DNA of 34,521 nucleotides, from contig JAQTSY010000004.1 in the NCBI GenBank assembly GCA_028711065.1, forward strand, positions 1-34,521, read 5' to 3'. A program made the position numbers and the translations under genes. Shown one piece after another: positions 14,140 through 21,750 of the stretch. The notes under the pieces were generated by a model, which saw nothing but the letters and a program-made list of their open reading frames with translations, had not been told where the DNA came from and searched no databases. The stretch is from Minisyncoccota bacterium (GTDB taxonomy: Bacteria; Patescibacteriota; Minisyncoccia; Phycocordibacterales; JAQTLZ01). The stretch's first letter is position 1. Every line of letters starts with the position of its first letter.

Positions 14140-16080
14140 ATGGATTTATTTCAAGGCCTTAATCAGAAACAAAAAGAAGCAGTTCTTTCTGTAGATGGAC
14201 CGCTTCTCATCCTCGCCGGAGCCGGTGCAGGCAAGACAAAGACCATCACTCACCGAATTTTGTACCTTATTGCCGAAAAAGGGGTGCGACCGGAAGAAAT
14301 TTTAGCGATTACTTTCACGAACAAGGCTGCTCGGGAGATGCGAGACAGGGTAGAAGCTCTCCTTCGAAGCCATAACATCACCAAAAGCCATGGGATGATG
14401 CCATTTGTCTCTACTTTTCACTCGCTTGGCGTCTCAATCATAAAAGATAATGCGCAACTTCTCGGTTTGCCGAAATTTTTCAGCATTTTTGACAAAGGAG
14501 ACGGAAAACGAGCGGTCAAAGAGGCGATGGAGAAGAGTAACGTGAATTCTTTGGTCATGGAACCCGGAAAAATCCAGGGAGTGATCTCAAAAGAGAAGGG
14601 AAAGATGAAAACCGCGAGCATATACGCTGAATCAGTGGGAAATGAATATTTTCCACGAATTGTCTCATCCGTATGGAATGAATACGAAAAAATTCTGGCT
14701 CGTGAGAAGGCGCTCGACTTCGATGACCTCATACTGGTCAGTACAAAACTTCTCAAGGAGAACAAAGAAGTGCGGGAAAAGTACCAAAATCGTTTTTCAT
14801 ACGTTCACATTGATGAATACCAAGACACCAACACCGTTCAGTACCAAATGTCGCGACTCATTACGGGCGACAAGAAAAACATCTGTGTCGTGGGTGATAT
14901 CGACCAAAATATTTACACTTGGCGCGGAGCAAACATCCAGAATATCTTGAATTTCGAAAAAGATTACCCGAATGCAAAAATAATCCTGCTTGAAGAAAAT
15001 TACCGTTCAACCCAAACGATTCTTTCCGCCGCGAATCAGATCATCGCGAAAAACGAGATCCGCAAAGAAAAAAATCTGTTCACCAAAAACGAAGAGGGCG
15101 AGAGGATAACGGTGTACCAAAGCTACGACGAGAGCGACGAGGCGAGTTTCATCGCCAGCGAATGCAAAAAACTCATTGAAAACGGTGTTGATGCGAAAGA
15201 GATCGCAGTTTTATATCGCGCAAATTTCCAGTCCCGCGCTCTGGAAGAAATTTTTCTTGCGCTCAATGTGTCGTACCAGCTTCTGGGTACAAGATTTTTT
15301 GAACGAAAAGAGGTGAAAGATACGCTCTCATACTTGCGCTACGCTTTTAATCCGGAAAGTCTTTCCGACCTTGCGCGAGTTTTAAATACTCCTCCTCGAG
15401 GAATTGGAAAAGTAACGCTCGCCAAAATTTTTGAAGGGAAGGAAGAGGAACTTTCGGAGGTGATGAAAAGAAAAATGCAGGATTTCCGGGAACTTATCGC
15501 GGAAATAAAATCAGCCGGTGAGACACTCAAACCAAGCAATGCCATTAAACTTGTCATCCAAAAAAGCGGGCTCGAAGATTACTTGAAAAAAGATACTGCG
15601 GAGGGAGAAGAGAGGCTTGAAAACTTACGCGAGCTCGTAAGTCTTGCAACCAAGTATGATAATTTGGCGCTCGGACAGGGAATGGAAAAACTTCTTGAAG
15701 AAGCCTCGCTTGCGAGCGATCAGGACTCGCTCACCGAAGAAAAAACCGGAGTGAAGCTTATGACTGTCCATTCTGCGAAAGGACTTGAATTCGAATATGT
15801 GTTTATCTGCGGGCTTGAACAAGATCTGTTCCCTCACAAAAAACTCGACGAGGAAAGCGTGACAAGAGAAGAAGCGGAGGAAGAAAGACGGCTTTTTTAC
15901 GTCGCATTGACCAGAGCGAAGAAAAAAGTGTATCTTACTCACGCGTCGATCCGCACCATCTTTGGAGGGAAAAACGTCTGTATTCCCTCGGAATTCATTA
16001 CTGACATTGACGAAGGACTTATTAACGAAATCGGCGCGGAACGCGAGAAGGGAAGAGTAAAAACAATTTATCTGGACTGA
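14140..16080 (+). CDS. pcrA: PcrA/UvrD-type superfamily 1 DNA helicase
   Basis: The 646-residue protein has the SF1A helicase motifs in order: the Q motif (GLNQKQKEAV), Walker A AGAGAGKT (26-33), FTNKAAREM, the DEYQDTN Walker B, QNIYTWRGA, ENYRSTQ, VMTVHSAKGLEFEYV and VALTRAKKKV. It unwinds DNA 3' to 5' in repair and in removing proteins from DNA. UvrD, PcrA and Rep cannot be separated safely. It is somewhat shorter than E. coli UvrD (about 720) and lacks the extended C-terminal tail. The start is fixed by an extended -10 six bases upstream. KsgA starts one base after its stop, so the two are translationally linked. Confidence 0.94.
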   Translation: MDLFQGLNQKQKEAVLSVDGPLLILAGAGAGKTKTITHRILYLIAEKGVRPEEILAITFTNKAAREMRDRVEALLRSHNITKSHGMMPFVSTFHSLGVSIIKDNAQLLGLPKFFSIFDKGDGKRAVKEAMEKSNVNSLVMEPGKIQGVISKEKGKMKTASIYAESVGNEYFPRIVSSVWNEYEKILAREKALDFDDLILVSTKLLKENKEVREKYQNRFSYVHIDEYQDTNTVQYQMSRLITGDKKNICVVGDIDQNIYTWRGANIQNILNFEKDYPNAKIILLEENYRSTQTILSAANQIIAKNEIRKEKNLFTKNEEGERITVYQSYDESDEASFIASECKKLIENGVDAKEIAVLYRANFQSRALEEIFLALNVSYQLLGTRFFERKEVKDTLSYLRYAFNPESLSDLARVLNTPPRGIGKVTLAKIFEGKEEELSEVMKRKMQDFRELIAEIKSAGETLKPSNAIKLVIQKSGLEDYLKKDTAEGEERLENLRELVSLATKYDNLALGQGMEKLLEEASLASDQDSLTEEKTGVKLMTVHSAKGLEFEYVFICGLEQDLFPHKKLDEESVTREEAEEERRLFYVALTRAKKKVYLTHASIRTIFGGKNVCIPSEFITDIDEGLINEIGAEREKGRVKTIYLD

Positions 16081-16081
16081 T

Positions 16082-16912
16082 ATGAATGAAAGACAAACAT
16101 TTGAAGGAGCGAAGAAATCGTTGGGTCAGAATTTCTTAAATTCAAAGCCAGCGCTTGAAAAGATCGTTGCGGCTGCAAAACTTTCCGCAGACGATGTCGT
16201 TCTTGAAGTGGGGCCAGGGAAAGGAGCTCTAACAGAACTTCTTCTTGAGAAAGCTGGCAAAGTAATTGCTGTAGAGAAAGATGATCGCTTAATTCCATTT
16301 CTTCAGGAAAAATTCCAGCGTGAAATTTCCTCCGGAAATTTCACGCTTGTTCACAGCGACATTTTGGAATTCAGTCCCACTTCACAAAATCTTTTGGAGA
16401 ATTCCTATAAATTGGTGGCAAACATTCCGTACTACATCACAGGCATTTTTATAAGAAAATTTCTTTCCGAAGTCGCGCAGCCAAGCACGATGGTTCTAAT
16501 GCTCCAAAAAGAAGTTGCGGAGCGCATTGTCGCCAGAGATGGAAAAGAAAGTATTCTCTCAATGAGTGTGAAAGCGTACGGAACTCCTAAAATAATAGGA
16601 ATCGTTAAAGCGGGAAGCTTTACTCCTGCACCCGCAGTCGATTCGGCAATTCTTGCAATCGAAAATATTTCAAAAGATTTTTTCCGCGGGACGAGTGAAG
16701 AATCTTTTTTCGAACTATTGAAAGCGGGATTCGGAAGCAAACGGAAACAACTTCAAAATAATTTGCGGACAAACAAAAACATCTCCCAAGAACGTATGAA
16801 AATACTATTTGAGAAAGCTGGAATCACAGAAAAAGCGAGAGCAGAAGACCTCACACTTTTCCAATGGAAAAAACTCCTCGAAGATATTGAAGCGCTGTCT
16901 ACGCCACAGTAA
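16082..16912 (+). CDS. rsmA: 16S rRNA dimethyladenosine transferase KsgA/RsmA
   Basis: The 276-residue enzyme is of normal length. It opens with KKSLGQNFLN, has the SAM-binding VLEVGPGKGALTE (about 40-52) and the catalytic NIPYYIT (about 117), which are diagnostic for KsgA. It dimethylates two adjacent adenines near the 3' end of 16S rRNA late in small-subunit assembly. The start ATG lies one base after the helicase stop codon and has no separate translation signal. A perfect 14-bp inverted repeat with a 3-nt loop is embedded at 16317-16347. Confidence 0.97.
   Translation: MNERQTFEGAKKSLGQNFLNSKPALEKIVAAAKLSADDVVLEVGPGKGALTELLLEKAGKVIAVEKDDRLIPFLQEKFQREISSGNFTLVHSDILEFSPTSQNLLENSYKLVANIPYYITGIFIRKFLSEVAQPSTMVLMLQKEVAERIVARDGKESILSMSVKAYGTPKIIGIVKAGSFTPAPAVDSAILAIENISKDFFRGTSEESFFELLKAGFGSKRKQLQNNLRTNKNISQERMKILFEKAGITEKARAEDLTLFQWKKLLEDIEALSTPQ
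16317..16347. repeat. Perfect inverted repeat inside rsmA
   Basis: AGCGTGAAATTTCC and its exact complement are separated by TCC. The 31-bp unit can form a stable hairpin in the mRNA or in single-stranded DNA. It encodes part of the loop before NFTLVHS, so the protein sequence seems to tolerate it. Confidence 0.8.
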
Positions 16913-16940
16913 GGACAAGGAGTCTCGGCAAAAAACTTTT

Positions 16941-18008
16941 TTATTTACGAAGCTTCGCGAGCACATTTCCCAAGACTCCTCCAGCTAAATTTACAAGCAT
17001 TGCTTGCAGATTACCAAAGGAACTCGGAGAACCGAGAGATTGCCCGAAAGTCCCCGAACCGCCGCTTAGAGAGCAGCTCCCTCCGCTGCAACTACTGCAC
17101 GAACCTCCGCTACATGACGAAACACTAGAAGACTTTCCCGAAGTTTTTCCTCCTGCAAGAGAAGCTCCGTTATAGAGAATCAGAAATCCTTTGCCGATTA
17201 TAGTATGTCCTTTTGTACAAGGTACTGGCGCAAGCGAAGCCATACCGAGAAGCCATTGGCCTACTGTCTTCGGCGGATTGTACCAATATGGTGGTGCAGT
17301 CGGTGGCCACATATAAAAACCGGGTGTCGGAGGACCAAGCTTTAACAAAAGCATTTGATTGTCGCACCTAATCGGAGGAACAAGAATAGCCCCACCAAAG
17401 GGCCCGCCTTTGACTCCAGTCGAAGCTGCACCCCCAGGGGTCCTAGTAGGAGGAGTTGTAACTGGGGGAGTTGTCGCCCCTGAAGGAGTAGTGTCGGGCG
17501 GAGTGGTAGGTGGGGCGGTATCAGGAGGAGTGGTAGAGGGAGGAGGAGTGGCTGACTTACTAGGATCGCCCGTAAGGAGAGCGTTTACCCTCTGCTCGGC
17601 ACTACCATCCACTCCCGTATCATGAACTCCGTCTTTCTGGATACCCTGGTCGCTATATCGAGCTGGTCCAGAGGAGAAATCTCCCAAAGTAGAGCTTAAA
17701 TTGCCTTCGCCTCCCACTTTGGTTTCAATGAGCTGCAATTGTTCTGGCGACAGGTAGCTATGGATTTTGCCCAATTCATACAAATCTTGAGCATTGAGAG
17801 CTTTGCTTAGGTTTTCTGCACTTTGACTGTTTATGAAATCGGTAAGAGCATGGCCGCCGTTCTTGGCGTCCTTTGCACTCAAGCCGGCAATTTTATTGAG
17901 TACAGCCCCAGCTTGTGCACTTTTGGGAAAAATCACAGAAAAAACGAGGAAAAACAGTACAAAAAAAAGAGGGAGACTTTTTCTGATTGATATTTTACGG
18001 AAAATCAT
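16941..18008 (-). CDS. Secreted Pro/Thr- and Cys-rich surface protein
   Basis: I move the start to ATG 18008 (355 residues). A TGGTATAAT extended -10 lies six bases upstream, and this Met opens a clean signal peptide (MIFRKISIRKS... ending AQA|G). The mature part has a helical region with AENLSKALNAQDLYELGKIHSYL, a Pro/Thr-rich linker of about 50 residues, a compact region with two Cys, a Ser/Gly/Cys segment (SSCSGGSCSSCSGGSCS) and a hydrophobic C-terminal end. No family is recognised. The same Cys-Ser-Gly style appears in the 19282 protein, so they probably share a location outside the membrane. It is convergent to rsmA and divergent from the 18124 gene. Confidence 0.75.
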   Translation of the reverse strand: MIFRKISIRKSLPLFFVLFFLVFSVIFPKSAQAGAVLNKIAGLSAKDAKNGGHALTDFINSQSAENLSKALNAQDLYELGKIHSYLSPEQLQLIETKVGGEGNLSSTLGDFSSGPARYSDQGIQKDGVHDTGVDGSAEQRVNALLTGDPSKSATPPPSTTPPDTAPPTTPPDTTPSGATTPPVTTPPTRTPGGAASTGVKGGPFGGAILVPPIRCDNQMLLLKLGPPTPGFYMWPPTAPPYWYNPPKTVGQWLLGMASLAPVPCTKGHTIIGKGFLILYNGASLAGGKTSGKSSSVSSCSGGSCSSCSGGSCSLSGGSGTFGQSLGSPSSFGNLQAMLVNLAGGVLGNVLAKLRK

Positions 18009-18011
18009 ATT

Positions 18012-18020
18012 TTCATTATA
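18012..18020 (-). promoter_or_regulatory. Extended -10 of the secreted-protein gene
   Basis: The minus strand shows TGG-TATAAT (TATAAT at 18015-18020) with GAAAAT before the ATG at 18008. It rules out the longer start of the ORF track, whose extra codons would be upstream of the promoter. Confidence 0.65.
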
Positions 18021-18123
18021 CCAGCAAAACAAATGTGTTCTGTCCACAAGCGACATTGATATTTTTTGATACAATAAAGGCAAAGAAATGGTTTCTGACC
18101 TGTTTCTTCCGTTTTAAAACTCT

Positions 18124-19149
18124 ATGAACCGACCGAGCAAGAAAATTATTATCCTCCTCATGGTCGCTTTCGTCGTAGTGGGAGGAATTTTCTTCTTGAA
18201 GACCTTCGGCCCCAAAATTCATTTCAATCTTTTCCAAGCAAAAATAGCAGACTCAACAGTTCAAAATCAGAATCCGCAACTTCTTGCTGAAAATGAAATA
18301 AATAAAGATAGCGACAGCGATGGCCTCAAGGATTGGGAAGAAAAACTTTGGAAAACAGATCCGCATAACAGTGATACTGATGGAGACGGAACTCCTGACG
18401 GACAAGAAGTGCAGGAAGGAAGAGACCCGACAGTGCTAAATACGGCAGTAGTAGGGGCAATACCGAATGACACAATCTCCAAACAAGTCGCAATCCAAAA
18501 AATAATCGAAAATTCAGGAGATGAAAATCTCAATCCGACTGAAAAACTTTCACGAGCTTTTCTCGCAGAATATTTAGGAACAAAACCAGAGAACGGCGTC
18601 ATGAGCGATGCTGACAAAAGCGCGCTCATAGGGGACCTTGCTGCAGGAAGCATTACTGCCGGCGCATATAAACAACACTCTGCCTCTGAACTGAAAATCC
18701 TCTCTGATGGAAGCGCCGAAACAATTCGAAATTATGGAAATCTTCTTGGAAGAATTATCATCACCAACACAACCGCGAAGTTAGGGAACGAAACTTCAAT
18801 CCTTCAATCGGCTCTTACAAGCGGAGACAAGAGTCTCCTCGCCGGATTAGATCCAATTATTGCTCGTCACCAAACTATCGTCGGTCAAAGTATAAAAATA
18901 GCTGTCCCACCAACCGCTTCCTCACTTCATCTTAATTTTATAAACGCACTCACAGACTTGGCACAGTCCATCAGCAATATGAAAGTGGTATTCGAAGATC
19001 CGCTGACCTCTTTAAACAGTCTTTCCGCTTACAGCAAAGCCCAAATAGAATTGGAACAGTCCATCACAGACTTGGATGATTATTTTGCGAAAAATGGCAT
19101 CATTTTCACGCAAAAAGAGTATGGTTATACCTTTCGCCCGGTGAAGTAA
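18124..19149 (+). CDS. Membrane-anchored protein with Ca-binding-type DxDxDG repeats
   Basis: The 341-residue protein has one N-terminal membrane span (about 7-26). It is followed at about 62-97 by DSDSDGLKDWEE and DTDGDGTPDGQE, the acidic repeats of thrombospondin type 3/EF-hand-like calcium-binding segments. The remaining 240 residues are helical and unrecognised. Such repeats are common on proteins at the outside of the membrane in this group. A TACAAT box at 18070-18075 suggests a leader of about 45 nt. It opens the long plus-strand secretion cluster; any link to that apparatus rests on position. Confidence 0.8.
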   Translation: MNRPSKKIIILLMVAFVVVGGIFFLKTFGPKIHFNLFQAKIADSTVQNQNPQLLAENEINKDSDSDGLKDWEEKLWKTDPHNSDTDGDGTPDGQEVQEGRDPTVLNTAVVGAIPNDTISKQVAIQKIIENSGDENLNPTEKLSRAFLAEYLGTKPENGVMSDADKSALIGDLAAGSITAGAYKQHSASELKILSDGSAETIRNYGNLLGRIIITNTTAKLGNETSILQSALTSGDKSLLAGLDPIIARHQTIVGQSIKIAVPPTASSLHLNFINALTDLAQSISNMKVVFEDPLTSLNSLSAYSKAQIELEQSITDLDDYFAKNGIIFTQKEYGYTFRPVK

Positions 19150-19198
19150 GAACGTATAATAAGTATGCTGGTAAATTTCTAACCAAAAGAGAGAAGCA

Positions 19199-19273
19199 AT
19201 GGAAAGAAAATCATTTACATCTGTAAAGAAAAGTATGGGTTTGGCTCCTGTCTTCTCTTTTTTTCTGCTATAA
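19199..19273 (+). CDS. Possible small ORF in the leader of the 19282 gene
   Basis: ATG 19199 opens a 24-codon frame (MERKSFTSVKKSMGLAPVFS, then FFLL) ending TAA eight bases before the next gene. It has a basic N-terminus and hydrophobic end and a weak GAGAAG upstream. A TATAAT at 19155-19160 lies upstream. It may be a leader peptide or chance. Confidence 0.25.
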   Translation: MERKSFTSVKKSMGLAPVFSFFLL

Positions 19274-19281
19274 AAAACTCA

Positions 19282-21705
19282 ATGAACTTTTCCTTCAAAA
19301 AATTCCTAGCTGTGACACTCTGTATTGCGGCTATTTTCGTCTCGATAGGAAGTTTTGCCGGCAAAGCGCAAGCGGGAGTAGGAGACTTCGCAGGCTTTAC
19401 CTACAAAGGTTTCAGCATGATCGACAAAGGAGTGCACACCTTCCCGAACGGAAGTACATACCATGTCTACAGCAGTTGTTATCATACAGACCGCGATCCG
19501 TATGGAGTTTGCGGGGGTGGAAATATTATTCAAGATGTCTCGACCGGAAAATACTATGATATTCCTTCCTATTCTACAACCCCCGGAACGGAGCAACCCC
19601 GACCTTCTGGCGCTCCCGGATTCACTCCTTCTAATAACCCTCCTCCTCCAACAAATACATCTGGCGACGGTACAACCTGCGATCCAGCGAGCGGTAACTG
19701 CGTAGCTCCACCGCCACCGACTCCGACACCGCCGCCAGCTCCGCCAACTGATGCAGAAATAGCCGCAGCACAAGGAGTGACTGATGCGAATGGAACACTC
19801 GATACTGCAACCCAAGCGCTAAACGGAGCGAATGTTGATTTGGCAACCTTTCAACAAAACCATCCGGAATTGATTGACGCGAATGGAAATTTTATAGGAG
19901 AACACTATACAAACACAGATTCAGGGTACGGTATTATCGGGGCAAACGGAGAAACGTTGTCTCTCACAAGCGATCAATACGCAGCTCTTAAGAATCAATA
20001 CCAAAGTCTCCAGGCAACCGTCGAAAATGATAAGCAGGCAGTTGCAGAAGCAGAACAAAATTTAAATACTGCCGAATTTGATGTGGACAATACTGGCCAA
20101 TCAGCTTCTGAACTTGGCGCCTCTTCGGGATTTTCTACAGCAGATCTTGCGGGAGCTGTGGGACCGGCATCAGAAGTGTTAACCCAACCAGAGGAAAAAA
20201 CTGTCGAAGCTGGAGCACAAGCAGGGGCAGCCACAAGAGTCCCTATAGAAATTGATCCTGCCGTCGTAAAAGCAATCGCTAAGACAGACGCCAATACAGG
20301 AGCTCAAGTTAAAAAAGCCTTCAGCCTAGATGGTATTGCAAAAATGATTGCGGAAAGAATGGTACACCAAATTGCCACAAGCATCGTGCAGTGGGTAAAT
20401 ACGGGCTTCAAGGGAGCTCCAGCATTTGTAACTGATATGAAAGGCTTTTTGGAAAAAGTGGGCGACGATGTCACAACAACCTTTATCACCAAAAGCGGAC
20501 TTCTTCAGACGCCATACGGACCGCTTATTGCGCAAACGATTATTGCTGCCCGTAGTGGGAATTTCAACATTCAACCCATATTTAGCGGAGCGCTCGCACA
20601 AGGACAAAATGTTGTAAACCAATTTCTTAGTGGAGATTTCTATGCTGGAGGATTACAAGGATTTTATGAAGTGTCCCAAAACTGCCAAAATAATTACCAA
20701 TGTGCCTATCCCGCTAGTATGGACGAGGTGAATAAACGGGTACATGAGGCACAATACCTGAAAGAGCAGGAAATACAACGCAACCAAGGATTTCAAGACG
20801 TAACAAAACAAGTCTGCGACAGTCCTTCAGGGCAATCTCAATCATGTGCTAGCAGTTGTTCTGGGAGTGGAAGCGGCAGTAGCGCATGCGCAAGTTGTAA
20901 GAGCTCTGCAAGCCAGTCTAGCTGTCGTCAAGTTGTGGTTACACCGGGAAGCATCATACGTGAAAATCTAAACCAAGCTCTCGGAAGCGACCTCGTCACT
21001 CTCGAAAATGTCCACGATATCAATGAAATTATCGGCGCTCTCATGGGCCAGCTTATTAATTTCGTCACCACAAGTTCTGGCGGTTTGAGCGGAGCAAGTA
21101 CGCCATCCAGAGGCAAAGTCAACAAAAATGGCACTGTATCTCGGATTTCATTCCTCGCTGATCTAAACAGTGGCACAGATCTTGTTTCCCTTGCACAAGC
21201 AAGAAATCCAACTCTCGGCTTGATTGATGAGAACCTAACAAAAGCAAAAGATCCAAACCGGAGGACTCTCTACAATGGGGCGCTGGACAGAGTAAACCAA
21301 GAGGAAGATCTGGTGAACCAAATGTCGTCTTGCTACCAAGACAAGCTTGACCCTTCATTTGTGCCTCCTCTTTCAGCGAGCGACGGGGCACTTGCGCAGG
21401 AACGTATAGACGGAGGTGCAAACACTGTCTCCACTTTGCTGGAACCAGTCAAGAGCTCTCTTCAAAATGAAATATCTACCATAAGCACAAAAGCAGGTGC
21501 TCTCCAGCAGATTCGCAATGCTCTTACGTCGGCCACAACTGTCGCCGATATCAATACCATTGCAAACAGTTACAAATCTAAATACGCAAACACCGGAAAC
21601 AGTCTTGAAGACGACATAAAAACTCTTACAGACCAGGTAGATTCGATCGGCACGGATATACAGACACAATTAGATGATTGCAACGCATTGGTAGCTACGC
21701 CTTAA
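19282..21705 (+). CDS. Large secreted Cys-rich protein of the secretion locus
   Basis: The 807-residue protein has a signal peptide (residues 1-31, ending AQA|G). A Cys-containing domain (YSSCYHTDRDPYGVCGGG), a Pro-rich linker (about 110-160) and an Ala/Gln-rich coiled segment follow. A region near 370 reads WVNTGFKGAPAFVTDMKGFL, a pattern I associate with uncharacterised proteins of secretion clusters in this phylum. A Cys/Ser/Gly stretch of at least eight Cys lies near 510-550, then a helical C-terminal part. Many Cys in an exported protein suggest disulfide bonds. No enzyme motif is seen. It lies directly before the VirB6-like gene. The function is unknown; a pilus or channel-associated surface component is an inference. 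Confidence 0.8.
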   Translation: MNFSFKKFLAVTLCIAAIFVSIGSFAGKAQAGVGDFAGFTYKGFSMIDKGVHTFPNGSTYHVYSSCYHTDRDPYGVCGGGNIIQDVSTGKYYDIPSYSTTPGTEQPRPSGAPGFTPSNNPPPPTNTSGDGTTCDPASGNCVAPPPPTPTPPPAPPTDAEIAAAQGVTDANGTLDTATQALNGANVDLATFQQNHPELIDANGNFIGEHYTNTDSGYGIIGANGETLSLTSDQYAALKNQYQSLQATVENDKQAVAEAEQNLNTAEFDVDNTGQSASELGASSGFSTADLAGAVGPASEVLTQPEEKTVEAGAQAGAATRVPIEIDPAVVKAIAKTDANTGAQVKKAFSLDGIAKMIAERMVHQIATSIVQWVNTGFKGAPAFVTDMKGFLEKVGDDVTTTFITKSGLLQTPYGPLIAQTIIAARSGNFNIQPIFSGALAQGQNVVNQFLSGDFYAGGLQGFYEVSQNCQNNYQCAYPASMDEVNKRVHEAQYLKEQEIQRNQGFQDVTKQVCDSPSGQSQSCASSCSGSGSGSSACASCKSSASQSSCRQVVVTPGSIIRENLNQALGSDLVTLENVHDINEIIGALMGQLINFVTTSSGGLSGASTPSRGKVNKNGTVSRISFLADLNSGTDLVSLAQARNPTLGLIDENLTKAKDPNRRTLYNGALDRVNQEEDLVNQMSSCYQDKLDPSFVPPLSASDGALAQERIDGGANTVSTLLEPVKSSLQNEISTISTKAGALQQIRNALTSATTVADINTIANSYKSKYANTGNSLEDDIKTLTDQVDSIGTDIQTQLDDCNALVATP

Positions 21706-21707
21706 CG

Positions 21708-21713
21708 TATAAT
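21708..21713 (+). promoter_or_regulatory. -10-like TATAAT before the VirB6-like gene
   Basis: TATAAT overlaps the end of the 19282 gene region within AACGTATAATAA. The same 12 bases occur at 19151-19162 before the 19282 gene. It would give a leader of about 30 nt. No -35 is clear. Confidence 0.35.
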
Positions 21714-21750
21714 AAATCAAATTTATCACATCAAAGATTTATTCCTATAA

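Noticed and set aside
17359-17625. Plus-strand Gly/Val-rich ORF of 88 codons
   Set aside because: It is the complementary reading of the Pro/Thr-rich linker of the minus-strand secreted protein.
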